Positions 18,521-27,079 of a stretch of 64,000 nucleotides of DNA are shown piece by piece. Numbering within the stretch: position 1 is the stretch's first letter; each line of letters opens with the position of its first letter. The DNA is from Candidatus Rokuibacteriota bacterium (lineage in GTDB: Bacteria; Methylomirabilota; Methylomirabilia; Rokubacteriales; CSP1-6), in NCBI GenBank assembly GCA_003221695.1, contig QHSX01000044.1, positions 124,001 to 188,000 of the forward strand. Reading direction: 5' to 3'. The notes under the pieces are model-generated. The model had not been told where the DNA came from, did not search any database, and saw only the letters and a program-made list of their open reading frames with translations. The translations under genes were made by a program, and so were the position numbers.

Positions 18521-18970
18521 TCAGGCCCGCGACACCGCCACCCCCAGGTAGACGATCGCGACCGCGAACAGCAGCACGAGCCGGTCGAGCCACGCGATCC
18601 GCCTGAGCGCGTGCGCCGGATCCTGGCCCTCGGCGAGCGCGCGACCGAGTCTCGGCACGAGCGCGAAGTCGCGCTGCGCGGCGAGCGTGACCGCCGCGAG
18701 GACCAGCACGAACTTCCCTGCCAGGAGAAGGCCGGCGCCGCTCTCCATCACGCGCTCGAGCGGCCCGAGTCGCGTCACGTTGTAGAACCCCGTCAGGGCA
18801 ACCACCGCGATCGCGGTCCACGCGGTGGGACGTCCGCGCCGGGCGGCCTCGGCGAAGACGCCGGCACCCCCGCGTCGCGCCGCGGGGCCGAGGACGTGGG
18901 TCTGGTACGCGAGCCCGCCGACCCAGGCGACCACGCCCAGCACGTGGAGCCACACCGATACGAGCCCCAC
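18521..18970 (-). CDS. CopD-like integral membrane protein
   Basis: A 149-residue protein with four hydrophobic segments. The start VWLHVLGVVAWVGGLAYQTH and the later LTGFYNVTRLGP and LLLAGKFVLVLAAV follow the CopD/DUF2269-type pattern, with a His in the first helix and a Lys-preceded third helix. Its role, copper handling or heme-related, is not known for this subgroup. The GTG start lies one base after the HAD phosphatase stop, so it is the last gene of the tusA-cysteine-desulfurase-HAD operon. Confidence 0.75.
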   Translation of the reverse strand: MGLVSVWLHVLGVVAWVGGLAYQTHVLGPAARRGGAGVFAEAARRGRPTAWTAIAVVALTGFYNVTRLGPLERVMESGAGLLLAGKFVLVLAAVTLAAQRDFALVPRLGRALAEGQDPAHALRRIAWLDRLVLLFAVAIVYLGVAVSRA

Positions 18971-18971
18971 C

Positions 18972-19670
18972 CTACGACCCCGGGCCGTTGGTGAGGGCCG
19001 CGACGGTCCGGGCGACGTCCGAGAAGTCGCGGAACAGGAGGTCCGGCGCGCATGCGGCGAGCTCGTCCGCCGGGTACTGCCCCGTCGCCACGGCGACTGC
19101 GACGGCGCCCGAGGCGCGGGCGCAGTCCACGTCGTGGGGTGTGTCGCCGATGATCGTCACGCGTTCGTCATCGATATCGCGGCCGACCAGACGCGCCGCC
19201 CGCTCGCGCGCGATCGGGGGCAGGCGCCGGCGGTCGATGTGGTCCGAGCCGTAGGCGCCGACGCGAAAGTGCGGCAGGAGCCGCGTCGGGCGGAGCTTGA
19301 GCCGCGCACCCGCCTCGATGTTGCCGGTCAGGAGGCCCACGATCGCGTCGGGATGGGCGCTGAGCGCCCCGACGAGGTCGCGGATTCCGGGCATGAGCTG
19401 GACCGCGCTCCCGTCGCCCAGGAGCGTTTCGAGCTCGCGGACGTACGCCTCGAAGCAGTCGCGGAGGCGCGCCTCGATCGCCTCGCCCGGGATCCCGGCG
19501 GCAGTGAGGACGTCCCAGACGATGCGCGGGTCGGTCTTGCCGCGAAGGTCGTAGGCGTCAAGTGCGCCGGCGGTCCCGTAGGTCCCCTCGAGTGCCTGCT
19601 TGAAGGCGGCGCGTCCCACGCCGCGCGCGGTCAGCAGCGTGCCGTCGATGTCGAACAGGAAGAGCCGCAC
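18972..19670 (-). CDS. HAD-superfamily phosphatase (phosphoglycolate phosphatase-like)
   Basis: A 232-residue HAD hydrolase. Motif I is LFDIDGTLL (nucleophile Asp and acid/base Asp), motif II lies in VGLLTGN, motif III K/R is in the region before motif IV, and motif IV reads IIGDTPHDVDCA. An alpha-helical cap lies between motifs I and II, as in Gph/PGMB types. Substrates may be phosphoglycolate or other small phospho-compounds. The GTG start is one base past the stop of the cysteine-desulfurase homologue. Confidence 0.9.
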   Translation of the reverse strand: MRLFLFDIDGTLLTARGVGRAAFKQALEGTYGTAGALDAYDLRGKTDPRIVWDVLTAAGIPGEAIEARLRDCFEAYVRELETLLGDGSAVQLMPGIRDLVGALSAHPDAIVGLLTGNIEAGARLKLRPTRLLPHFRVGAYGSDHIDRRRLPPIARERAARLVGRDIDDERVTIIGDTPHDVDCARASGAVAVAVATGQYPADELAACAPDLLFRDFSDVARTVAALTNGPGS

Positions 19671-19671
19671 G

Positions 19672-20877
19672 TCAGCGCGGCGCGAGGCGGCGCAGGCGCG
19701 CGACCACGGCGGGCAGTGTCTCGACCGCGATGTCGATCTCGCTGGCGGTCGTCCAGCGTCCGAGCGTGAAGCAGAGGGAGCCCTCGAGCGCCTCGCGGTC
19801 GCAGCCGATCGCGCGGAGCACGTGGGAGGGCTCGCCCGTGACCGCGTTGCACGCCGAGCCGGACGAGGCGGCGATGCCTCTGAGATCGAGCTCGAGCAGG
19901 ACGCCGTCCGCCTTCACGCCGGGCACCACGAAGGACGCGTGGTGCGGCAGGCGGCCCTCGCCGCGCGCGCCCGTGAGCCGCGTCTCCGGGAGCCGCTCGA
20001 GCACCCGGGCGAGCAGCCGATCGCGGAGCCCACGAAGCCGGGCGACCTCCGCCGGCCCCTCGAGCCGGGCGAGATCCGCGGCGACGCCCAGCCCCACGAT
20101 CGCCGGCAGGTTCTCGGTCCCCGCGCGGTAGCCGCCCTCCTGCCCGCCGCCGAGGATCTGCGGGGCGAGCTTGACCTCGGCCCGCACCCACAGGGCGCCG
20201 GCGCCGGGCGGGCCGTACAGGTCGTTCGACGAGAGGGAGAGCAAGTCCACGTACGCCTCGTCCACCGTGAACGGCACGCGCCCCGCCGCGCCCACCCCAT
20301 CGACGTGGAAGGGCACGCCCCGCGCGCGCGCGAGTCTTCCGATCGCGGCGATCGGCTCGAGGGTGCCGATCTCACCGTTCGCCGCCATGATCGAGACCAG
20401 CGCCGTGTCATCGCGGATCCACCCCGCCACCGCGTCGGGATCCGCGCGCCCCTCCGCGTCCACCGGGACGTAGCTCACCGCAAAGCCCTGCTTCTCGAGG
20501 TCGCGGCACGCGTTGAGCACCGAGACGTGCTCGACGGCTGAGGTGACGATGTGGCGCCCCCGCGCCCGCGCCGCGACGCCTTTGATCGCGAGGTTGTTGG
20601 CCTCGGTGGCGCTCGCGGTGAAGATCACGCCCGACGGCGCACCGCCGATGAGGCGTGCCACCTTCGCCCGCGCGCCGTCGAGCGACGCGCGCGCCTCGAG
20701 CCCGAGGGAATGGGGCGCGCCGGGGTTGCCAACGCCACCCTCGAGGAACGGTCGCATGACCGCGACGACGCGAGGGTCGACGGGGGAGAAGCCCGCGTAG
20801 TCCAAGTAGACGCGCGGAACCGCCGCGTCAGGGCCACTACCGGGTCTTGCGGACGAAGAAGCGGAAGACCGTGCCAT
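19672..20877 (-). CDS. Cysteine desulfurase homologue lacking the PLP lysine
   Basis: A 401-residue fold-type I protein of the IscS/NifS family. It keeps YLDYAGFSPVDP, TASATEANNLAIKG, SAVEHVSVLN (H117), the substrate-binding R251 in YRAGTEN and the sulfur-accepting Cys (C343 in SSGSACNAVTGEPS). The segment that should read SGHKIYGPKG reads SSNDLYGPPG, so D219 replaces the Schiff-base lysine. The Q that contacts PLP is G196 and the NNEIG motif is NGEIG. Canonical desulfurase activity is unlikely. It overlaps tusA by 41 bases; the N-terminus may be about 20 residues shorter. Confidence 0.9.
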   Translation of the reverse strand: MARSSASSSARPGSGPDAAVPRVYLDYAGFSPVDPRVVAVMRPFLEGGVGNPGAPHSLGLEARASLDGARAKVARLIGGAPSGVIFTASATEANNLAIKGVAARARGRHIVTSAVEHVSVLNACRDLEKQGFAVSYVPVDAEGRADPDAVAGWIRDDTALVSIMAANGEIGTLEPIAAIGRLARARGVPFHVDGVGAAGRVPFTVDEAYVDLLSLSSNDLYGPPGAGALWVRAEVKLAPQILGGGQEGGYRAGTENLPAIVGLGVAADLARLEGPAEVARLRGLRDRLLARVLERLPETRLTGARGEGRLPHHASFVVPGVKADGVLLELDLRGIAASSGSACNAVTGEPSHVLRAIGCDREALEGSLCFTLGRWTTASEIDIAVETLPAVVARLRRLAPR

Positions 20878-21073
20878 TCTTCTCGATCTCCAGGAGTTCG
20901 TGGCCCGCGCGGGCGGTCCAGCTTTTCATGTCTGCCTCGGAGGCCGGGTCGTCGGACGTCATCTCGAGGACCTGACCGGGCGCCAGGTGCTTCATGGCCT
21001 CCCGTGTTTTGAGGATCGGCATGGGACAGAAGAGTCCCACGCAATCGAGCTTTGTGTCCGCACCGTGGGGCAT
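20837..21073 (-). CDS. tusA: TusA-family sulfur carrier
   Basis: A 78-residue sulfurtransferase-like protein. KLDCVGLFCPMPILKTREAM contains the CPMP motif whose Cys carries persulfide sulfur, and the fold ends in FRFFVRKTR. The ATG at 21073 follows AAGGGG at a proper distance. Coupling to a desulfurase homologue normally means sulfur relay from cysteine; here the partner lacks its PLP lysine, so the sulfur may come from elsewhere. The upstream region is AT-rich and shared with the divergent GGDEF gene. Confidence 0.92.
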   Translation of the reverse strand: MPHGADTKLDCVGLFCPMPILKTREAMKHLAPGQVLEMTSDDPASEADMKSWTARAGHELLEIEKNGTVFRFFVRKTR

Positions 21074-21104
21074 CGCGAAACCCCTTAAAATATTGACGTT
21101 CATA

Positions 21105-21140
21105 TTGACATTGACAGGGTGTCGCGGCAACAAGAATAAT
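21105..21140 (+). promoter_or_regulatory. Sigma-70-like promoter of the c-di-GMP genes
   Basis: TTGACA occurs twice in tandem (21105-21110 and 21111-21116). The second copy lies 18 bases before AATAAT (21135-21140), a good -35/-10 pair in an AT-rich island otherwise rare here. A start about seven bases on would fall at or next to the ATG at 21148, giving a leaderless or nearly leaderless message. The same island must also drive tusA on the other strand. Confidence 0.5.
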
Positions 21141-21147
21141 GCTAAGG

Positions 21148-22104
21148 ATGTCCACTGACGCGTTGCAGGACGTAACGGTCGTGGGGCGGCGACTGCGGCG
21201 GCGAGTCCTGCTCGCACTCGGCCTCTTCGGGGTGCTCCCCGTGCTTGTGCTCGCCTACGCGGTCCACCGCTACTTCTCCGCCGACGTCAGCTCCCTGAGC
21301 GGCGTCAACCTGGTCGCGCTCCAGAGCCTGGTGTTCTTCACGCTGCTCGCGATGATCGGCGGCGCCCGGATCCTCTGGGACATCGGTCGGGCCGTCAGCC
21401 GCATGGGGGAGCTCCTGTCGCAGCAGCCGGACGCCACGGCGCTCGGCGCCCGGAGCGACGAGGTCGGGGCACTGATGAAGTCGTTCACCAGCATGCTCGG
21501 GACGATCGAGCAGCAGGCGGTCGAGATCAACTCGTTCGCGACGCGCCTCGACGCCGCCTACAAGGAGCTCGAGGTCACGAACGCCAGACTCAAAGAGACC
21601 TCGTTCCGTGACGACGTGACCGGGCTCTACAACCGACGCTTCTTCTCCCTGCGCCTCGAGGAGGAGATCTCGCGCTTCCGGCGCTTCAGCCACCCCGTGT
21701 CGGTCGTGCTCCTCGACCTCGACGGCTTCAAGAGCGTCAACGACGAGTTCGGCCACGCGGTCGGCGACGAGACCCTGCGTGAAATCGCGCAGATCCTCAT
21801 GAAGCACTCGCGCGGAATCAACGTGGTCTCGCGCTACGGCGGCGACGAGTTCGCGATTCTGCTCGTCGAGACCTCGAAGGCAGGCGCCCGACTCTACGCG
21901 GACCGGATCCGGCAGGTCGTCGCCACGTTCCCGTTCTCGCACGGCAAGTCCATCACTGCATCCTTCGGCGTCGCGAGCCTCCCGGACGACGAAGCCGCCA
22001 ACTCGGAGGACCTTTTCCGCGCCGCCGACGAGGCACTTTACGCCGCGAAGCGTGCTGGGAAGAACCAGGTCGCCGCGGCAGGTCCGGCGGAGAGAGTCAC
22101 ATGA
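21148..22104 (+). CDS. Membrane diguanylate cyclase (GGDEF)
   Basis: A 318-residue protein with two membrane helices (about 20-40 and 55-75), a HAMP-like and coiled-coil linker and a GGDEF domain with RYGGDEFAIL, FRDDVTGLYNRRFF and DLDGFKSVNDEFGH, so it should make cyclic di-GMP from GTP. The product-inhibition site expected as RxxD reads RGIN, so feedback control is probably weak. An ATG at 21139 is possible, but the -10 element overlaps it, favouring 21148. The HD-GYP gene follows after one base. Confidence 0.92.
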   Translation: MSTDALQDVTVVGRRLRRRVLLALGLFGVLPVLVLAYAVHRYFSADVSSLSGVNLVALQSLVFFTLLAMIGGARILWDIGRAVSRMGELLSQQPDATALGARSDEVGALMKSFTSMLGTIEQQAVEINSFATRLDAAYKELEVTNARLKETSFRDDVTGLYNRRFFSLRLEEEISRFRRFSHPVSVVLLDLDGFKSVNDEFGHAVGDETLREIAQILMKHSRGINVVSRYGGDEFAILLVETSKAGARLYADRIRQVVATFPFSHGKSITASFGVASLPDDEAANSEDLFRAADEALYAAKRAGKNQVAAAGPAERVT

Positions 22105-22105
22105 T

Positions 22106-23158
22106 ATGGCCCAGCGGGACATCCTGATCGTTGACGATGACCGTCAGGTCCGTGAAGTCCTTCACCAGATCTTCGTCGCGGCCGGCTACAACTGCCTGCT
22201 CGCCAACGACGGTCGCGAGGGGGTGGAGGTGTTCAAGGCGGGACGTCCGCCGCTCGTGGTGACCGACCTCAAGATGCCGGGGATCACGGGCATCGATCTC
22301 CTGCAGCAGGTACGCGCGGTCGACGACGACGTCGCCGTGATCGTGCTGACCGGCGCCGCCGACGTGAAGACGGCGATCAACAGCCTGAAGCTCGGCGCCC
22401 ACGACTTCATCATGAAGCCCGTCAACATGGACGAGCTCCTCATCGCCACCGAGCGCGCGCTCGAGCGCCGCCAGCTCCTCATCGAGCGCCGCGAGTATCA
22501 CGAGCTCCTCGAGCGGCGCGTCGTTGAGGCCACGCGCGACCTGGCCTCCGCCTACCGGCAGCTCAAGGAGACGTACCACGCCACCCTGGAAGCACTCGGC
22601 TCGGCCCTCGACACGCGCGACGTCGGCACCGAGGCTCACTCGCGACGCGTGCACGGCTACGCGCTCGCGACCGCGCACGAGCACAGCGTGCCGGAGGCGG
22701 ACCTCCCCGACCTGGCCCACGGCGTCCTCCTCCACGACATCGGCAAGATCGGCATCCCCGACGCGATCCTGCTCAAGCCCGGGCCGCTCACCGCGGAGGA
22801 GTGGAAGATCATGCGGCGGCACCCGGAGATCGGCAAGGCGCTGATCGAGCGGATCCCCTTCCTGCGCGGCGCGGTGCCGGTCGTCTGGTCACACCACGAG
22901 AAGTGGGACGGGAGCGGCTACCCTCGGGGCCTCAAGGGTGAGGAGATCCCGCTCGGCGCCCGGATCTTCATGGTCGTGGACGCCTTCGACGCGATGACCT
23001 TCGACCGCCCGTACTCGAAGGCCAAGCCCTTCGACGTCGCCAAGTCCGAGATCAAACGCTGCGCCGGCGCACACTTCGACCCGACGGTCGTCAAGTCCTT
23101 CTTCCGTGTGCCGGAGGCCTTGCTAGAGGAGATCCGGCGCCGGAGCGTCGAGCCCTGA
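22106..23158 (+). CDS. Response regulator with HD-GYP phosphodiesterase domain
   Basis: A 350-residue protein with an N-terminal receiver (D54 in VVTDLKMPG, K104 region MKPVN), a helical linker, and an HD-GYP domain with EAHSRRVHGYA, the HD pair in LLHDIGKIGIPDAIL, and HHEKWDGSGYPRGLKGEEIP. It should hydrolyse cyclic di-GMP to GMP. It is paired with a GGDEF protein, so one transcript encodes making and breaking of the messenger. The ATG at 22106 is chosen over upstream starts because the receiver fold begins there. Confidence 0.94.
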   Translation: MAQRDILIVDDDRQVREVLHQIFVAAGYNCLLANDGREGVEVFKAGRPPLVVTDLKMPGITGIDLLQQVRAVDDDVAVIVLTGAADVKTAINSLKLGAHDFIMKPVNMDELLIATERALERRQLLIERREYHELLERRVVEATRDLASAYRQLKETYHATLEALGSALDTRDVGTEAHSRRVHGYALATAHEHSVPEADLPDLAHGVLLHDIGKIGIPDAILLKPGPLTAEEWKIMRRHPEIGKALIERIPFLRGAVPVVWSHHEKWDGSGYPRGLKGEEIPLGARIFMVVDAFDAMTFDRPYSKAKPFDVAKSEIKRCAGAHFDPTVVKSFFRVPEALLEEIRRRSVEP

Positions 23159-23386
23159 CGGCGGACGCCGCCTAACCGCTTCTCCAACCCCCGGTCCTTC
23201 CTGAGCCTCTCCGGTCGCGGCCGGCCCGGTGGATTTTCGGCTCGTTCCACCACCACTGCGTGGCGCCGCAACAGCAAGTGGGGATTCTTCCAGTCCTGCT
23301 GCTTGGTCCGGCCCTTGCTCCGACCTCTTGTGCCGTGACGAGAGCGCAATCGACCGACGGCCTGTCCCAAACAGAGGAGGTCAAGG

Positions 23387-24463
23387 ATGACCGCCATTCC
23401 CAGCGCGCAGGTTCGACTCTGGCGTCGAGGACTGGTGTTGTTCGTGCTGCTGTCCTTCTCGCTTGCGCCCGCGACGTTCGCCCACGACTCCAGCAAGCTC
23501 GTCTTCTTCGGCGACAGCCTGTCCGATCCCGGGAATTACTTCATCAGGTTCGGGACGACCTCTCATCCACCGTTCGTCCCGATTCCCGATGACCCGTACG
23601 CCATCGGTGGTCATCACTTCAGCAATGGCGCGACGTGGGCCGAGCAGCTCGCCAGGGGGCTGCACCACCCGGCGAGCGGGAAACCGGCCCTTCGCGCCCC
23701 TGGCGTTTTCACGAACTACGCCGTCGGTCGGGCCAGGGCACGCGCCGCCGCACCCGTGTTCTCGGCGTACGATCTCAGCACTCAAGTGGGCCTGTTCTTG
23801 TCTGACTTCGGCGGGCACGCGTCGTCCGACGACCTGTACGTGGTCTGGATTGGCGCGAACGATCTCGACGATGCCCTGAACGCCCTGGCGATCGATCCTT
23901 CGGGAGCGACGAGCACAGGCATCATTGGCGCTGCGATCACCGCCGTGGCGGGCAACATCCAGGCGCTCCACGCCGCGGGCGCGACAGCGTTTTTGATCCC
24001 GAACGTGCCGAATCTCGCGATCACGCCCGCGGTCCGTGCCCTCGGTCCGATCGCTCAGTTCCTGGCGACGCAGCTCACGGATGCCTACAATGGGGCGCTC
24101 GATCGGACGTTGAGCGCGCTGGAGGGGCGGCAAATCCACTTCGTTCGTCTCGACGTCAACGCGCTCTTGGACGACGTGTTGGCCGCGCCTCAGGCATTCG
24201 GCTTGACGAACGTCTCGGACTCCTGCCTCACGTTCTTCGTCGTCCGGGACGCCATCTGTGAAACGCCAAACGGGTACCTCTTCTGGGATGGCGTCCATCC
24301 GACGACAGCGGCGCACCACATTATCGCGAAGGCCGCGCTCCAGCTCCTCGCTCCTCCCAGACGGACGCACTGTATCGAGGACTCAGCCCCGTCGTACGCG
24401 ATGGGTATCACGGCTGCGGCCGGCGACGACGCAGCGGACGACTCGGATCGCGGGTGCAGGTGA
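23387..24463 (+). CDS. Secreted GDSL/SGNH-family esterase
   Basis: A 358-residue exported hydrolase. A signal peptide (about 1-32, ending PATFAHD) is followed by GDSL block I VFFGDSLSDPGNYF (nucleophile Ser), block III WIGANDLDD and block V FWDGVHPTTAAHH (catalytic Asp and His). It resembles plant and bacterial GDSL lipases/thermolabile hemolysins. The gene and the 228 bp before it use more A/T and varied codons than neighbours, which may point to transfer. An AGAGGAGG site lies just before the ATG. Nothing else was seen in the upstream gap. Confidence 0.88.
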   Translation: MTAIPSAQVRLWRRGLVLFVLLSFSLAPATFAHDSSKLVFFGDSLSDPGNYFIRFGTTSHPPFVPIPDDPYAIGGHHFSNGATWAEQLARGLHHPASGKPALRAPGVFTNYAVGRARARAAAPVFSAYDLSTQVGLFLSDFGGHASSDDLYVVWIGANDLDDALNALAIDPSGATSTGIIGAAITAVAGNIQALHAAGATAFLIPNVPNLAITPAVRALGPIAQFLATQLTDAYNGALDRTLSALEGRQIHFVRLDVNALLDDVLAAPQAFGLTNVSDSCLTFFVVRDAICETPNGYLFWDGVHPTTAAHHIIAKAALQLLAPPRRTHCIEDSAPSYAMGITAAAGDDAADDSDRGCR

Positions 24464-24472
24464 GAGCCGTGG

Positions 24473-24507
24473 GGCCTCGCGCGGCCGCCCAGCGGCGGCG
24501 CGGGGCC
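24473..24507. terminator. Bidirectional terminator-like hairpin
   Basis: Between the convergent GDSL and TPR genes lies a near-perfect inverted repeat. GGCCTCGCGCGGCCGC pairs with GCGGCGGCGCGGGGCC around a short loop with one wobble and one mismatch. There is no T-tract. It is placed where both transcripts must end. Confidence 0.55.
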
Positions 24508-24509
24508 GC

Positions 24510-26069
24510 TCACGCGCGGTCCTCCAAGCCGAGGCCCGCGCACAGGCGCTGGATCCGGGTGAAGGCGACCGACAGCTCCTCCGCCGAGAGGCCGAGCTCC
24601 ATGCAGCTCCGCAGGAGCTCGCGCAGCGTCTCGGTCCGCAGCAGAGCCCCGTCACGGTCGCCCGCGTCGTTGAGCTGCCGGATCGAGAGGGCGCGGAGCT
24701 CCGCGACGCCCTCGAGCGCGCGCACCAGCGCCGCGCGGGTCTCCGCCTGGCGGTCGGGACTGACATCGGGGAGCTTGAGCGCGCGCACGAGCGGGTCGAC
24801 CGCATCCTCGTAGTCGCCCGCTTCTAGGCGGCGCACGCCCAGCCGGGTATAGCCCCACCACAGGCGCTGGTCCACCTCCTCGCGGCGCTTCGGGGGCAGC
24901 GCCTCGTCGGGAATCGTCTCGAGCAGCTCCTCGGCGCGGCGGAGCGCGGCGAGCGCCTCCGACTCGCGCGCCTCCTGCATGGAGCGGATCGCCTGCGCCG
25001 TGAGCTGACCGATCTCACCCCCGAACGTGCCTGACAGCAACTCCTCGAACGGCGCCACGCGCGCCGTCGGGATCTCCGGATCCTCGAGGGCCTCGCGGAG
25101 CAGGCGCCGGGCCTCACGGAACTCCCGGCGCTGGAGGAACCTGTGGACCGACTGTTCATACACGGGCCAGAGCTCCGCGCGGGCGCTCTCGCGAGTCTCG
25201 GAGAGCCGCGCGTCGGAGGGCACGGCAGCGAGGCCGCGCTCGGTCCACGCGAGCGCACCGCGGAGCTCTGCGATGCGGTCGTCGGTATCGTGGTTCCCGG
25301 CGCGGGCCAGCGCGGTTTGGGCGGCGCTCAGCGCGAGCGCGGCGATGTGCTGCTGGTAGGTCATGCGCTCGTCCGCGGGCGCGACGCGGAGCGCGGCTTC
25401 GAGGGCCACGCCGGCGCCGACATCGTCGCCGAGCGCCTGCTTCGCAAGACCCACGACCGCCCAGAGCGCCGCCGCCTCACGCGCCTCCCGCGCCAAGCGC
25501 GGCGCGTCTCGGAGCCCCAGCAGCGCCTCCTCGCCGACCGACACCACCTCCTCGTACTGCCGGTCCTGGTGGAGCGACAGGCATCGCTCGATCAGCAGCG
25601 GATCAATCCGGAGCGTCGCGCCAGGCCCGAGGCTGCGCAGAGGCTCGGGCGGGGGGGCCGGTGGCGACGGCGCGGACGCGGTCGTGACGGGCGTTGGGGG
25701 TGCGATCGGCGCGGGTGGAACGCGCGCGGGAAGCGGCTCGCGCGCGGCGACGTGTTCGGCGTGCCCAGCGTGAGGGCGCGCGTGGGGCGAGACCTTGCTG
25801 CGGCGCATCCGCGTCCCCGACCCCGGCTCAACCGCGGGCGCCACTTTGGCCGGCGCCGGGGGCGCGGGCCTTGCGACAACCGGGAAGTTCACCTTGGCCA
25901 GAGCCGCGGGCGCGGGCTTCACCGGGATCGTCGTCGGCGCCTTCGCGGGCTGAGCGCGCCGAACGGGGTGGCGCGGTCGGGACGGCCAGATGAGCTCGAG
26001 GACGCCGAGCACCAGCAGGGCGCACGCCCCGACGACCGCGATGAGGATCAGCGCCTCTTCGCTCAGCAC
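24510..26069 (-). CDS. Membrane-anchored TPR-type repeat protein
   Basis: A 519-residue protein of unknown function. One N-terminal membrane helix (about 6-26) is followed by a long Pro/Ala-rich, probably disordered linker (30-165) and a helical-repeat region (170-515) with TPR-like pairs such as VGEEALLGL, GAGVALEAALRVAP and EAGDYEDAVDPLVRALKLP. The GTG at 26069 overlaps the preceding oxidoreductase stop by seven bases, so the two are translated together. The layout suggests a cytoplasmic or periplasmic scaffold tethered to the membrane. Confidence 0.75.
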   Translation of the reverse strand: MLSEEALILIAVVGACALLVLGVLELIWPSRPRHPVRRAQPAKAPTTIPVKPAPAALAKVNFPVVARPAPPAPAKVAPAVEPGSGTRMRRSKVSPHARPHAGHAEHVAAREPLPARVPPAPIAPPTPVTTASAPSPPAPPPEPLRSLGPGATLRIDPLLIERCLSLHQDRQYEEVVSVGEEALLGLRDAPRLAREAREAAALWAVVGLAKQALGDDVGAGVALEAALRVAPADERMTYQQHIAALALSAAQTALARAGNHDTDDRIAELRGALAWTERGLAAVPSDARLSETRESARAELWPVYEQSVHRFLQRREFREARRLLREALEDPEIPTARVAPFEELLSGTFGGEIGQLTAQAIRSMQEARESEALAALRRAEELLETIPDEALPPKRREEVDQRLWWGYTRLGVRRLEAGDYEDAVDPLVRALKLPDVSPDRQAETRAALVRALEGVAELRALSIRQLNDAGDRDGALLRTETLRELLRSCMELGLSAEELSVAFTRIQRLCAGLGLEDRA

Positions 26070-27040
26070 GGGATGTCGACCGGGCGGCGCTCGGCGATCG
26101 AGCGGTACGCGGCGAGGACGACGGCGAGATCGCGGCGGCCGTCGGCGCCGTCCGTCTCGGGCGTCTTGCCGATCCGCATCGCCTCGTCGAACGCGCTCAG
26201 CATGGCCACATGACCCCGCGTGTCGCGGAAGAAGAGCGAAAGCCGCGTGCCCCGACCTCCCCGGAGAAGCACCCAGCGACCGCGGTTGTCCGCGAAGCAC
26301 GTGCCGTCGGTCCCGGTCACTGTGGACCATTGAACCCGGGGAAGGCCGCGAGCGCCAAGCGAATTGGCGACGAATCCGACCACCCCGCCGGGAAGCTCGG
26401 CGAGGAGGTCCACGGCGTCCTCGCCCCCGAGGGCGACGGTCCGGGGCGGCACGAGGGCGAAGACACGCCGCGGCTCACCGCCCCACCGGCGCAGGTTGTG
26501 GACGTGATGGATCCCGCCGTCGATAAGGACGCCGCCCCCGCACGCCCCGGCGTCGAGCCGCCAGCCGCCCTGACGCCGATAGCCGCGCGCGACGAGGTGA
26601 AGCTCGCGGACCTCGCCGAGCCGACCGCCGGCGATCAGCCGCTGGACGTGGCGAAACGCGGGCATGAAATGGACGTTCTCGGCGACCATGAGGATTCGCC
26701 CCGCGGCGTCGGCGGCGCCGATCATCCGGTCGGCCTCCGCGAGCGTCGGTGCGATCGGCTTCTCCACCAGGACGTGCAGGCCCGCCTCCAGCGCCATGAG
26801 CGCGTCGGGGAGGTGCCGGTTGTGGGGCGTGCACACGATCGCTCCGGCGGCACGCCGGTCGCGCGTCGCTTCCTCGTACGAGCCGAACGCCGCCGCGGCG
26901 CCAAACTCGCGCGCGAAGGCGCGGGCCCGCCCGGCGTCGCGGCTCGCGGTGAGCAGCGGGATCCCGAGGCGGCGCGCGGCCCCGGCGTGGCGGCGCGCGA
27001 TCCAGCCGCACCCGAGTAAGACGAGCGCTCGCGCAGCCAT
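26063..27040 (-). CDS. Gfo/Idh/MocA-family oxidoreductase
   Basis: A 325-residue NAD(P)-dependent dehydrogenase-like protein. The N-terminal Rossmann loop reads VLLGCGWIARRHAGAARRL; AIVCTPHNRHLPDALMALE and HVLVEKPIAPTLAEADRMI contain the EKP motif; GGVLIDGGIHHVHNLRRW holds the catalytic-type Asp and His. Substrates in this family are sugars, inositols or related polyols; none can be assigned. It is divergent from the thiolase gene across about 40 bp. Confidence 0.88.
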   Translation of the reverse strand: MAARALVLLGCGWIARRHAGAARRLGIPLLTASRDAGRARAFAREFGAAAAFGSYEEATRDRRAAGAIVCTPHNRHLPDALMALEAGLHVLVEKPIAPTLAEADRMIGAADAAGRILMVAENVHFMPAFRHVQRLIAGGRLGEVRELHLVARGYRRQGGWRLDAGACGGGVLIDGGIHHVHNLRRWGGEPRRVFALVPPRTVALGGEDAVDLLAELPGGVVGFVANSLGARGLPRVQWSTVTGTDGTCFADNRGRWVLLRGGRGTRLSLFFRDTRGHVAMLSAFDEAMRIGKTPETDGADGRRDLAVVLAAYRSIAERRPVDIPC

Positions 27041-27079
27041 GAATGTTGATGCTAGCATGGGCCCGGACGAGGAGGAGCC

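Noticed and set aside
23159-23386. Another copy of the intercistronic repeat before the GDSL gene
   Set aside because: It contains a GGCGGACGCCGCC inverted repeat but none of the CCACCCACGGAGTG or GGCCTCGCGG blocks.
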